Positions 12,097-22,843 of a DNA stretch of 64,000 bases are shown here, piece by piece (position 1 is the first letter of the stretch; every line of letters begins with the position of its first letter). The notes beneath the pieces are model-generated. The model did no database searches. It was not told where the DNA came from and worked only from the letters and a program-made list of their open reading frames with translations. The stretch spans positions 32,644,492 to 32,708,491 of the forward strand of contig OX637402.1 in NCBI GenBank assembly GCA_951799425.1, read 5' to 3'. The translations under genes and the position numbers were made by a program. This DNA comes from Ilex aquifolium. Lineage: Eukaryota > Streptophyta > Magnoliopsida > Aquifoliales > Aquifoliaceae.

Positions 12097-12102
12097 ACTC
12101 AC

Positions 12103-12360
12103 CGATAAGTAAAATTTTACCGGCGAAGAGAATCTAGAAAGATCGATATGGAACGAAAAATTCTTTGCTGATTTAACAAGAAATTACTGAGAAAGTAATA
12201 TCGATCTGCGTTGCATGGCACCTAAGAAAGCAATGGCGTGATACCAAAGAAATATAAAGAGCAACAAAGAGGACCAGGTAAAGGAAAGGAGCAGTCCTGT
12301 GAGAAGATAAGAGATTCTTCTGCGATCGAGAGAGAGAGAGAGAGAGAGAGAGAAAAAAGA
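12103..12360 (-). other. Probable 5' untranslated exon of the BBD gene with a GA/CT repeat
   Basis: On the minus strand a CT-microsatellite (12327-12352) is followed about 220 bp downstream by a strong donor (CTTATCG then GTGAGT, 12097-12102). The start ATG of BBD lies 1.7 kb further on, after a likely acceptor (TCTGAAAG) close to the ATG. CT repeats are common in plant leaders. The transcription start is not determinable. Confidence 0.4.
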
Positions 12361-12399
12361 TATAGCAGAAGAGGCCCACTACACCCTACACCAAATGAC

Positions 12400-13657
12400 A
12401 TCACTTCTGTATTTGTAAGTGTTGTGTTTCTCCAAGCAAGCTTTGATGCTAAAAGACGTAAATAACCCTTGTTCCAACTCGTAATGGCTGTGGCGTATTA
12501 ATATTGTGAATCTTTTCTTTTGTGTCAAATCTTAGGTGGCTTAAAAGGTAAGCTGTGTGCAAATAAAGAACGATTATTAATAACCTATTTATCCACAGCG
12601 TACAAATAACCATACCCAATTACGTGCTTTGCAAATTTCATTTGCATTTCTTGAGATTTATCTAAAATATAGGAATTATCAGGATTAAGTACACTGCAAA
12701 ATAATTTCATTGTCTTAATCATCTTTTGCTATTTTAGGTAACTCTTTTTGGACTCACATTTTTTTCCTTCAACTAACTCCGATACCTCGCATCAAATCTA
12801 ATTTTTAACCTAAAAACAATCCTTAAAACACTTTTTTAGTAATTTTAAGCCTTAGACGTTTCGTTAATTAGAACTCTCACTTCCAATTGATCTCATCTTC
12901 CTCCCCCTCCCACCCCTTGTAACCCCTTTTTCAACGTCTCTCTCATAATTAACACACTTTTTTTCAACGCCACTTGTCATCCATAAGTCTAATTTCTCTC
13001 TGCTTACATATTACATATCATACAAAGGAACTTCAATCCTTCAATACTAATATATCATGCATTTGAATTCATTCCTTTTTTTTTTATCTTTTCCCTATAA
13101 TATCAAGTGTATCTAAGATTTTTTTTTTCGAAAGTAAATGTATCTAAGATATAAATAAAAAGAAAATGAAAAAACATTCTTAGAAATAGGATTTCGTCTT
13201 CTACCACATCAAAGTGATACTCTATTTTTGAGTTATACACCTTTTAATCTCTCCAAATTTTCATAAAAAGTGAGTTTTTTTAGAAATTTATAATCAAATA
13301 TAATTCATGTTGTCTATATCTAGGTGCATATAAGATACTTATTAAATATGAATAGTCCTCAAGTTGTGATATGAAAACTTTCTGAGTTTAATTTTATACT
13401 CATTTGCTTGATAAGTTGCATTAATTATTAGTCCAAAATTGATAATTGCACTTATATTTAGAGATTTTAAATATGAATTACACAGTTGGGAGGAAGTGAT
13501 GTACCAGCAGATGAAGAGGTGTCTTCAAGGGCCTGTTTACCATCTCTAATGTAATCCTCTGGTAAGTTGTTGAGGTCTAGGGGGTTTCCTTCTGGCCTCC
13601 TGAAATCAAAGTCACAAAAGCAAAAGAGGAGTTAAAGGGGATAAGAGACAGAGAGAT
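12400..13657. other. Intergenic; presumed upstream region of BBD
   Basis: A+T-rich with T-runs; no supported gene. At 13528 a GGGCCTGTTTACCATC stretch resembles a Harbinger-type end, but I found no matching second end or duplication. Confidence 0.4.

Positions 13658-13684
<27 letters not shown>
13658..13684 (+). repeat. Poly(G) run of 27
   Basis: An uninterrupted run of 27 G follows GAGAGAT. Such homopolymers can form G-quadruplexes and are also prone to length error in sequencing, so the exact count is uncertain. Confidence 0.9.
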
Positions 13685-13689
<5 letters not shown>

Positions 13690-13785
13690 AATTTATATGA
13701 TTGATGTGGATTATATCGGGAGGCAAATTTGATGACATACTTTTTTCAAAAAGGGCGGTTCTCAAAAGGGATTGAGAGTATTATT

Positions 13786-14515
13786 TGATGATGTACAAAT
13801 TAGTTTTGCACACAACCTGTCAGGTATGAATAATAAATGCAGTAATTAAAGTAGAGAGAGAAAACGAGAATTATTGTGGTTCGGTCAATGTGATCTACGT
13901 CCACTTTTGAATGGTTAGAGTCGCCAGATACTTTATAATCTTAGGGATGTGGAGAGAGCAAATAGTACAAGCTTAGAGAAGGAGAGGAGATATGTGCTCT
14001 ATTGAGTGACATCTGATCTGCCCCCAAGTGTTGGTGGGGCTTACAATTTATATTCATCCTCTAACAGATTCGGGCGACTTAATAGCAACTATATAACTAT
14101 TCTGGTGGAGCTTGCGACTTCTCCTCAACGGGCGAGACAATTGAGGTACTCTCCACGAGACTCGGTCAAAAGATGAGGTGAAGGTTGACTGTTTTCAAGG
14201 TGGTGAAGGTAAGGCTCCTGGGATGATCCTTACTCCAGGGTGGCGAGGAAGAGGCTCTTAGATGACCCTTACTTCAAGGTGGCGAGGAGGAGATTCTTGG
14301 ATGACCCTTACTCCAAGGTGGATAGGAGGAGACTCTTGGATGACCCTTGCATGCTCCCCTGTCGATGTAGCTCCTCCTGATTACGTAGCCAAGTTGATGT
14401 AGCTTCTTGATGAGTTTGACTGTGTGTAGACTTTTTTGGGCTTGGCTAGCTGGACCTCTTGAAATTGGACCCTTGAACTTGTAACATGAGTTGGACCCTT
14501 AAGCTTAGCGCATCA
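13786..14515 (-). mobile_element. Solo LTR of a Ty3/gypsy-type element, TSD TTATT
   Basis: On the plus strand it begins TGATGATGTACAAATTAG and ends GCGCATCA, flanked by TTATT at 13781-13785 and 14516-14520. Its start and internal stretches (GTGGTTCGGTCAATGTGATC, CTACGTCCACTTTTGAATGG, CCAAGTGTTGGTGGGGCTTA) match the reverse complement of the LTRs at 20611-21187 and 25085-25499. It is therefore an antisense member of the same family. No internal region is present, so this is a product of LTR-LTR recombination. At 730 bp it is longer than the 577-bp LTR because of a 39-bp tandem repeat and other private sequence. Confidence 0.85.
14199..14351. repeat. 39-bp minisatellite, four copies, inside the solo LTR
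   Basis: Units of the type GGTGGCGAGGAGGAGACTCT, followed by TGGATGACCCTTACTCCAA, start at about 14199, 14239, 14278 and 14317. The period is 39-40 bp. The first copy is the most diverged. The repeat is absent from the related LTRs at 20.6 and 25.1 kb. Confidence 0.85.
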
Positions 14516-14559
14516 TTATTCTTCATCAACTTCTCTTCCCACTCAAGCAAGGCTGCTTC

Positions 14560-14600
14560 TTATGTAGGACCAGCTGCTTCTTATGTAGGACCCCGGCTAC
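14560..14600 (+). repeat. 20-bp direct duplication
   Basis: GCTGCTTCTTATGTAGGACC occurs twice back to back, just outside the solo LTR's right flank. Confidence 0.8.
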
Positions 14601-15870
14601 AAATCAGAGTCCCAAGAAAGATGAATTCTTTGATTGCTTCGATTCATTGATCTGGAATTTTTTATTTCTAAAAAAAGTTACGTGCATTGCTTAGAATCTT
14701 AAGAAATAATGTAAATTGGCTTCTAATTGAGGGGCAAGGTCCTATGGGCCCTTGGCTAGGTGTCTCTCTTTTATTATATAAATAAAATTATATGTTTCAT
14801 ACCGTCACGTGTCTTATCTAATAAATTTTTATTGATCAAATATGATTCATGCCTAATAAGGAAAAAAAAAGATAGCAATGGTTTGTGGTAACGTGCTGGA
14901 GTCTCCAAATTTTCGAAAAAAAAAAAAGAAAAGGAGAAATTTGAACAATCAAAATCCATTTTTCCTAATGATTCCCAATAATTGCGATGTACCAACCATC
15001 ATAAGCTTTTGAGTAATAAAGCTCATGCTTAAGGGCATTTGTGACTTTTAAGGAATGCTGAGTTTTATTTCATAAGATGACGTCCGGCACCAAGTAACTG
15101 ACAAAACCGCATGACCAGCAGCCGAACGATGTAAGACTGCCTAGATGAGTGCCACGTTGACAACGATTATCAAAGTGGTCTGAATTGGATAAGGCTCCTT
15201 AAAATATCAAAATTTTTATCAAACAAGAAAAGAAAATAACAATTTAGGGAATTCTGGGCCCTACTGTGTAGATTCCGAGGGCCACGCTGAGATGTCCTAA
15301 TAACGTATGGGTTCAATCAACCGCTGAAACCTCGAGGTATAAGTTATAACTCAAGTTTAATAAAGACGAAATATAAATTTTAATATTTAAATTTAAATTT
15401 TGACAATTTTTTAAAGTTTGGTTATAAAGAATTTCAATAGTTCTATCAATTGTGCTAACTGAAGCGGGTTCATATTGGAGCTTAGAGATTTTGTGTAAAC
15501 AAATATTTTATTTATATTCGATTCGTTTATTAATTCACGTCTGACGAGTTGTGTCATATCGTATTCATGTCATATATTAATCGTGTATAACTAATATATA
15601 AATGAGTCGTATCGTGTATTTATTTTGATTTATTTCACCTATAATCGATTCATTTATTAATCGGGTCGGGTCAAATCTACTCGTTTACAAAAACGAATAA
15701 CTTAATAAAGACTAAAACCCTCTAATTTTGTGTCGTGCTCGTATCGTGCTAACAGGTCGTGTCATATTTTGACACCCCTACTCATGAATATCCTAATTCT
15801 GACGTAGATGATCTACCTTTAACTGTATCGAGGAATTAGTCGAAGTATACATAAGTTGATTCGGACATGA
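14601..15870. other. Intergenic; no gene, one probable repeat fragment
   Basis: Mostly A+T-rich. At about 15530-15780 lies a stretch ending in GACACGACCTGTTAGCACGA-type sequence (minus-strand reading), with repeated CGTATCGTG/TCGTGTCATA motifs typical of widespread plant interspersed repeats. I could not find both ends or a duplication. Confidence 0.4.
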
Positions 15871-15875
15871 CCGTT

Positions 15876-16450
15876 TGATGATGTTATTTCACGTGAATGA
15901 GCAACGAGATAGAGCTCAATTGTATGGGATGGATCTGAGCTACAAGGCTCGTGAATTGGTGGAGGAATGCCCTAATTAACCGAGTTGTAATATGTGTAAT
16001 ATAGTAAAAATATAGTGGTTCACCGGCTGATGAGCTCGGCTAGTCCACTCTCTAATGGAGGCTCTTGCTCCTTTTTCTTTATTGATGATCCTGGAATGCT
16101 TACATATAGCTTTTCATCTCCCTCCCCTTTGGTTGGGGTAATGTACAGTACTTATACTGTTACTCCTAACCCTCCAGGATCTCTACCGAGATCCTTGCCC
16201 TTTGTTCATGGGATCCCCCTAAATTTAGGGAGGGGTTCCTGGTCAATTAAGAGTTTTACGCCTGGGAGGTTGCTTGACTTATATTTTGGAGGTTCCAGTT
16301 GTCATCCAGCCACCTCCCTTATTGATTCGGCTATTATTTCGGTAGGGAGAGCCAGAACTCTGATCTTCTGAGCTCTGGAGCTCCAACCTGACCTCTCGAT
16401 CTGACCTCATGGGCTGATCTTACACTTAGAACTGATTTTGGATACTATCA
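15876..16450 (-). mobile_element. Second solo LTR, related termini, TSD CCGTT
   Basis: It begins TGATGATGTTATTTCACGTG and ends GATACTATCA, flanked by CCGTT at 15871-15875 and 16451-16455. Its 575 bp is almost the length of the intact LTR at 20611 (577 bp). It shares the TGATGATG start and a similarly placed GTGGTTCACC...TAGTCCACT segment. I infer a solo LTR from a diverged relative, antisense like its neighbour. The plus-strand ORF at 16015-16371 is accidental. Confidence 0.7.
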
Positions 16451-17151
16451 CCGTTAAACTAAAAAAAAAAAATTCAACTGCTGAAATGAACACATGGGGT
16501 TTTTTTTTTTTTTTGACATTTTTTTTTTTTTGTTTCCTTTTCTCCAGTTCACAATTGAATACCCCTCTCCCTTGGATTATGTCAGATAATTTTTGACACA
16601 AAAGGAAATTTATATAAATTTAATAATAAGTTAGTATTCATTTTATATAAATTTAATTAGTATGCTAATATCAATAATGACACATAACATAGGATGAAGT
16701 TGTGATGTTTTTCATTTTTTCCTCTTTCTTTATTTAGTATATTATGCTGTTTTGCTAAGAAATTCCACGTGTCTATGTAAGTGTCTAGACAGGGTGGATT
16801 TTTAGCTATGAAAATTTATTAGTGGTTGATTCAATTGAAAAAAAAAGGTGTAGTTTTAACTATAAAATTTATGTTCATAATTATGTGTTAAAATTAATGC
16901 AACAAAATTAATAAATATGTTGAATTTATATCAAATTGTCTAATTTGATTATAGAAACAAATAGATTTAAAGCGTTTATACCAGTAATCAACAAAGTCGA
17001 TATGCACGACTCAATTGTCACCTCCTACTCATACCTTTTCTTGAATTCCTGAAAAATATATTTCAATTACATTATTTCATAGCCTCTTAATTCATTAATT
17101 TTGGTATGTGTCTTTTATGAATCTTTCAATAACAAGGTTTTGAGAGATTTT

Positions 17152-17479
17152 AACCAACTGGGGTAGCTCAGTGGACCAGAGCCTCTGGCTTTCCAGTGGG
17201 AGGTCAGGGGTTCGAAGTCCCCTGGGAGCAAAAAGTGTGGCTGTTTGGTAGGATAAAATCTCAGTTGCTTGGACGAACCATATTCAAGTCTCTAGTGTGA
17301 GTCTTGAATCTCCGACGAAACGCAAATCCTGATTTAAATGGTGTATGAGTTGAGGGACCGGTTCATACACCCGGACTTTGTCCTTGGTTCTACTCAGAGT
17401 CAATAGCCTAAGCGACATAAGTGCGTCTCTACTCACTGAGGACAGGCCATGAGATTTTCCCGTATAACGAAAAAAAAAA
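17152..17479 (+). mobile_element. tRNA-derived SINE with a 15-bp target duplication
   Basis: The head carries RNA polymerase III promoter boxes in tRNA order: box A (GGGTAGCTCAGTGGACC, about 17161) and box B (GGGGTTCGAAGTCCC, about 17206). A tRNA-unrelated body follows, then an A-tail of ten (17470-17479). GTTTTGAGAGATTTT occurs on both sides (17137-17151 and 17480-17494), which is diagnostic of LINE-mediated insertion. The 15-bp duplication is still perfect, so the insertion is not very old. It is not a working tRNA gene: the acceptor stem does not close and there is no normal 3' end. Confidence 0.9.
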
Positions 17480-17494
17480 GTTTTGAGAGATTTT

Positions 17495-18470
17495 TAAAAT
17501 TAGGTATTTTGGTTTATTTTATATGTTGATGATTGACTGATTGTCCCAGATGAAAAGTGATTATTAACTTTTAAATTTAATACTAAGCCTATGTCAAAAG
17601 CGATCGATTTTTCAAATAAGATAAGAGCTAAAGTGGTAACGAAGAAAGGAATTTGGCCATAACCAACAGTTAGAAATTAAAATATTAATTAAGCACTTAT
17701 TTAATAATCAATCACTATAATTAATAATTCAAATCAGTTGTAATAAAAACAAAATGCACAACTTTCTGGAGAATTCTATATTATTAGAAAAAGGTTAAAT
17801 AGCATGCTGGCATGAGGTCGGAGACAATGGAAAAGGGTTCATTTAAATTTAAACAGAAATATTCAACTATGACAACTTGCTTGGCAACAAAGTAATGATT
17901 AGGACACAACATATGTTAATTAAATAGTTTTGGTACAATGAATGTGTTCAAACTTCAAAGAATGTATTTTTATTGTTAGATGAGTATTTCATTGACAGGT
18001 ATGAGAGAGTTAAGAAGGAGAATTTGTGTCCAAATAGCTAATTGACTGCAATTGTGTTTTTTGTTTATATAACATAACTATAATTTCTACACTAATAAGG
18101 CTCAGCCATCTTGCAGATGACATATTTTTAAACTAACTCGAGTTATGATGATCAATCTCAAAGTTCAAGAGAGTAGTCGGCACAAATCTAAACACATTAA
18201 AACAAAAAATAACAAATAGAAATTAGCCGTGAGGGGATAATAAATGCTTACGCATTCAAATGATAAATTGCTGGTTTTAAGTCTATGAATCAACTTTTTC
18301 AAAATATTTGGAGTTCACGTTGGAGGTTGGTGTTATGCTAACCTAAGTAGGTTTGTTTCCGAGAGAAATAACAGACGCGGTTAAGAGTTTCATAATCCCA
18401 TTAGTGAGGGTTTATTAGGGTGGTCTCTGGACGTTCTTCTTTGCCCCCATTTTTTTTTGTTTTTTTTGGA
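17495..18470. other. Intergenic; nothing recognised
   Basis: A+T-rich sequence with no ORF or repeat structure that I can support. Confidence 0.5.
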
Positions 18471-18607
18471 AAATGTTATTTGGACCTAATTTAAGGACTT
18501 AATCTAGGACCTAATAATGTACAATCATTCGATTGATTGTGGACTCCATCTAACATTGTAACTCACAACTATTAGGTCCCTAAATAAAGTCTTTATAACA
18601 TTGCTCT
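18471..18607. mobile_element. Short MITE, 'AATGTTATT...AACATTGCTC' family, copy a
   Basis: The left end AATGTTATTTGGACCTAATT and the right end TTATAACATTGCTC (with TAGGTCC inward) are imperfect inverted repeats. Copies with the same ends recur at about 28181, 29483, 34541 and 37361, all 130-170 bp apart from the one carrying an insertion. Confidence 0.55.
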
Positions 18608-18620
18608 TTTGTTTTTTTAA

Positions 18621-19582
18621 GGGAAAATTTCAGTCAGACCCCTCATAGTTTACTATATCTTCAAGGACACCCCTTCTATTATTAAAAACATCACTGACAC
18701 CCCTTCTAGTTTATATTTAAACATTACTAACACCTCTACCATTAAACTACCATTTCTAACAAAAATAATTAATCTAAAATACCAAAAATGCCCCTACATA
18801 AACCTCAAGTAATTTTTATACACAAAATTTTATTAAAATTCGAACCGATTAAAATTTATTTTTCTATATATTAAAATTTGAACTAATTAAAATTCGATTG
18901 AAGCTGGATAAATTTTATTTTTTTTAACGTATTCTAATTCGAGCCTATTAAAATTTATTTTTTACATATTAAAATTTGAGTCGATTTGAATTATACCCGA
19001 GTTGTTAGAGCCGATTAAAATTCGCTTTCGAGTCGATTAAAATTTATATTTTTTTACTTATTAAAATTCGTGTCAATTAAAATTTGATTTATTAAAATTT
19101 GAGTCAATTAAAATTTATATTTTTTATGTATTAAAATTTAGGCTGATTAAAATTCAATACAATTTGATTTGAATCGATTAAAAATAATTTTTATTTGGCT
19201 CAAATAGAATTTTAATTAGCCCAAATTTTCATACTTAAAAAATATAATTTTTAATTTGCTTAAATTTTAATATGTAAAAAAATAAATTTTAATTAGCTTG
19301 AATCGAATTTTAATTCGCTTGAATTTTAATACGTAAAAAAAATTAGAAAACAGAGGGGGTCTCATTGAAGATATGCTTATCTAGAGGGGGTCTCATTGAA
19401 GATATATTTACCTAAAGGGGGTGTGGATGAAGTTTGTCCTCAAATATATCATAGACAATTTAGTAAAATTGCATTCTAGTTAATATTTTTAATCTGACAG
19501 GGGGTGTCACTGAAGATTTAGATAATAGAGGGTGTCTTTGAAGATATGGTAAACTAGAGGGAGTGTGGTTGAAATTTCCCCT
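18621..19582. mobile_element. Long-TIR Mutator-type element, TSD TTTTTTTAA
   Basis: The left end (GGGAAAATTTCAGTCAGACC, then TAGTTTACTATATCTTCAAG) and the right end read in reverse complement (GGGGAAATTTCAACCACACT, then TAGTTTACCATATCTTCAAA) form a TIR of more than 60 bp. TTTTTTTAA lies at 18612-18620 and 19583-19591. The interior (about 18830-19340) is a cluster of short palindrome-like ATTAAAATTCGAGYCGATTA units in both orientations. Next to the right TIR there are two near-identical copies of GGGGGTCTCATTGAAGATAT. There is no coding capacity. Confidence 0.75.
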
Positions 19583-19591
19583 TTTTTTTAA

Positions 19592-20605
19592 TCAAACATA
19601 CAAAAGTCACCTAGAACTCAAATCTTTTGGCCCTGCCAACGACAAAAAAACTAGTGCATGGACTAAGAATCTTTTTTAATCAATAAATGGGTAATTCAGA
19701 CAATAGCTTAATTAATGTTTACAATTTCTTGTAAACAATAATATAATTTTAATTCGAGGAAGAAGATAAAAGATTACCCAAAATTTTGGTCATTTATGCA
19801 TAATTGTACATCACTATTGTAATTAAAAGCTAATTATTACAACAAATAAACAATTAGCAGAGAAGAAAACACGCAAAAAGAGACGAAGAGAAGTCCAAAA
19901 AACAAATAAGAATAAGGAAAATACTATGTATCTCAAATCTCTAACTCAAATTTTTATTTCAAATGAAGGGAGACCATTGGATGTATGAATCCCATCAACT
20001 TTTTTAAATGGGACCCACTGAAAATTTGAATTAAAAATTTAGGATACATAACATTGCTCTAAGAATAAACAATAATGAGAGTAACACAGAAATCACTCGT
20101 TATCTTTGAAAAAGGTTGGTCCCTGACTTAGACCACAACTTCTTTTAGCTTTCGAATTGACATGAATTGCATTTGAAACTTCAACCGCCGCCTTTAACGG
20201 TTCTTGTTATTCATTGAACTTTAACAGGTCGGCAGGAGCATTGACAAACAAATACTTATGTTTAAATATCAAAACTATCCTCTTTTGTGGGGCCCGAATC
20301 AAACCTTTTTTTTGTTTTTTTGGTTGAACGATCGGAGGTATTCGAATCAGTTTTCGTGTATTTTAACTGATCCTCTCTCTGACTTGATCAAAGACATATC
20401 ATTCACTCTAGGACTAGGATATTCATGGTCTGATTCTAAAGAATTGTCAAAATTCGAATTCAGTACGTCTGAATTTATAACTCATTCCTGTTATATTTTG
20501 TTACTAGGGGTAACCCGTACCTGAAGACAATGTAAAAATTTAAGAGAGATGTTGATGACCGTTGGATGAATCTATTTGAAACCATCGAATGAGCTTATTG
20601 AAATA
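19592..20605. other. Intergenic with one probable small MITE
   Basis: At about 19917-20065 the ends TACTATGTATCTCAAATCTC and (reverse complement) GCAATGTTATGTATCCTAAA look like a degenerate TIR of a small element. The rest is unremarkable; the ORF at 20258-20524 has no recognisable content. Confidence 0.4.
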
Positions 20606-20610
20606 TGTCT

Positions 20611-21187
20611 TGATGGGTCAAGCCCAAAAGGCCCAAAACTATACTGAAGCCCAGTTGCAATTAAAGACTCAAACTCATGAAGACCCAGCAGGCCCAATGA
20701 GATTCCCAAGCTCAATTAAGTTCACCATGGAGCTACCTCAGCTTAGCTACAAGATCCAGAGAGTATTCAAGACCCCTTACCTCCTCTACCACCTTGGAAG
20801 CAGTCAAACGGGGACCCGGTCATGTGGGGAGCTCCTCAACGGTCACACCCGTTGAGGAGAATCCGCAAAGTCCACTAGAATAGCTGAGTATGGCCTCTTA
20901 GTAGCTCCATTCGGTTGAGGACCAAGTATAAAATGTAAGCCCCACCAACACTTGGGGGGCATCACCTTCTACAGAACACAAAACTCCTCTACCTCTCCAA
21001 TCTGTCACTCTCCGTGCACATTACTCACCGGAATCAATAAAATACCGGCAACCCATTGCCATTCCAAAGTGGACGTAGGTCATATTGACCGAACCATTAT
21101 AAATTCTCTATCTTTTTACATTAATTGCTACCTAAATTTCCAAATTACTTGACTAGTGGTGTGCAAAGTCAATTTTGTGCATCATCA
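20611..21187 (+). repeat. 5' LTR (577 bp) of the gypsy element
   Basis: Complete, TGATG...CATCA. It contains a perfect 10-bp inverted repeat (TCCTCAACGG, 6-base loop, CCGTTGAGGA; 20833-20858) and a TATA-like GTATAAAATG at about 20927-20936, which could be the LTR promoter. Its last 418 bp align with the 3' LTR. Confidence 0.9.
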
Positions 21188-21190
21188 GTT

Positions 21191-21207
21191 TGGCGCCGTC
21201 TGTGGGA
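21191..21207 (+). other. Primer-binding site of the gypsy element
   Basis: TGGCGCCGTC lies three bases after the 5' LTR, the expected place for the tRNA primer site. Its first nine bases fit the 3' end of plant tRNA-Asp (as in many gypsy elements); the following bases fit less well, so the exact tRNA is uncertain. Confidence 0.65.
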
Positions 21208-21250
21208 ATCGACAAAATTCTCATTTCTAAACACTTTCTCTGTTGAGTCA

Positions 21251-22831
21251 ATGACGATCACTACCCGATCGATGAACCAGCCTGAGGATAACCAACCACG
21301 AGAAGAGGAGGTTGCTCCTCCACCGGCCAATCCTGCCCCAAGTGCGCAACAGATGTTGGAGACCATGCAGGAGCTTGTGGCCCAGAACCAACAGATCCTC
21401 CAATTAATGCTTGCTGCGCAGGGAAGAGCACAACCTGGACCTCAAGTGAGAGGAGCTCCACGCCTTGGGCGTCAAGAGGCTCCCTACATGGAGGCACCCC
21501 ATCATGGCGTCACTTTTGGAGCTCATTTGGGCGCCCAGCCTATGGGAGCTCCTTTGGGCGCCCAGCCTGGGGGACCTCCCCATGAGGGACTCCAACCTCC
21601 TCCTCCTCCAGCTCCTGCTTCTCATGGCGGAGACCCTCCCTTCCATGAAGATGAGGGTGAGAATCAAAGCATGGGGCATGGGAGCCACTTTCATGACAAT
21701 TCAAGAGGAGCTCCCAATCACTGGGACGAAAAAATTAAAGAAGTACAAAATCAGCTAGGTGACGTCTTCAATGCCATGAAGGCGCAAGGACCTGAGACTG
21801 TGGACTATCTTGTGAGGCGAACTGACACGTCTTTCAAGCCGGACGTGGCGAACTACCCCCTCCCTTAAAAGTTTAAAATGCCATCGGTGGAGACCTTTGA
21901 CGGGAAGAAGGATCCACTAGACCATCTGGAGACTTACAAAACTCTAATGCAACTGCAAAGTGTCCCCGACGAAATCATGTGCAGAGCATTCCCAACCACT
22001 TTGAAGGGATCCGTTCGACAGTGGTTTGCCAAGCTTGCTCCGGCCTCTATTTCCTCCTTCGCTGAGTTGAGCAGGTCGTTCGTGTCGCACTTCATTGGAG
22101 GGTGCCGCCACCAGAAGCCCGTTACTCACCTGCTCAGCATAAAGCAGGACAAGGACGAAAGCCTGAGAAGCTACCTCACTCGTTTTAACAAGGAGGTCCT
22201 TTAGGTAGAAGAACCCAATGACAAGGTGTCCATGACTGCATTCTTGGGAGGCCTCCGCTCGTCAAGCTTCCTATTCTCAGTGATGAAGCGACCACCAAGG
22301 AGTATGCCGGAGCTACTAGTCAAAGCCCAAAAGTACATGAACACAGAAGACATCACGAGGGCTAGACGAGGTGAGACGTCCAAAACAGGGGAGAAGAGAA
22401 AGGAAAGAGACAGAGACGACAAGAAGGAGACCAGCAATAAGCACAACAGGACAGAGAGGGTACCTGTCAGGGACCGGCTTGGTCCTGCTCCTCAGAGGGA
22501 CCGACAAGCCTTCACTCCCCTCAACGCCGCTGTCGGGCACATCCTATGCCAGATCCAGGAGGACCCCGCAGTAAAGTGGCCTGGGAGGATGAAGTCTCCC
22601 CCAAACCGCAGGAACCCAAGCAAGTATTGTCGCTTCCATCGCGACCATGGTCATGACACCGACGATTGTTATGACCTTAAAAGGCAAATTGAGGACCTCA
22701 TTCAACGTGGACACCTTCGCCAGTATGTAGCCGGAAGAGGACAAGCACCGCCTCCACCTCACAATCAGGAAGATCCACATCCCATTGGAGAGATTCACAC
22801 CATTTCTGGTGGGCTTGCAGGAGGAGGATAA
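21251..22831 (+). pseudogene. gag (capsid/nucleocapsid) of the gypsy element, interrupted by stops
   Basis: One reading frame, opening at MTITTRSMNQPED, is interrupted by TAA (21866-21868) and TAG (22202-22204) and ends with a third stop, TAA at 22829-22831, but stays in the same frame throughout. It has an N-terminal Pro/Gly/Gln-rich part with repeated LGAQP motifs, a capsid-type gag domain (DPLDHLETYKTLMQL, AFPTTLKGSVRQWFAKL, LLSIKQDKDESLRSY), a basic Arg/Lys/Glu-rich stretch, and a zinc-knuckle-like tail (CRFHRDHGHDTDDCYDLKRQI). The single frame suggests the ancestor made one gag-pol polyprotein. The TAG is a C-to-T change from CAG at a CHG site if the ancestor had Gln there, which is inference. 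Confidence 0.85.
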
Positions 22832-22843
22832 TCTCTCTCTGCC

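Noticed and set aside
13658-13684. Regulatory G-quadruplex
   Set aside because: A lone G27 run has no conserved loop structure or gene context here; kept only as a simple repeat.
16015-16371. 118-aa plus-strand ORF
   Set aside because: It lies within the solo LTR at 15876-16450 and has no recognisable domain.
17155-17235. A tRNA gene
   Set aside because: Box A and B are present, but the acceptor stem does not close, and the sequence is the head of a 328-bp element with A-tail and TSD, i.e. a SINE.
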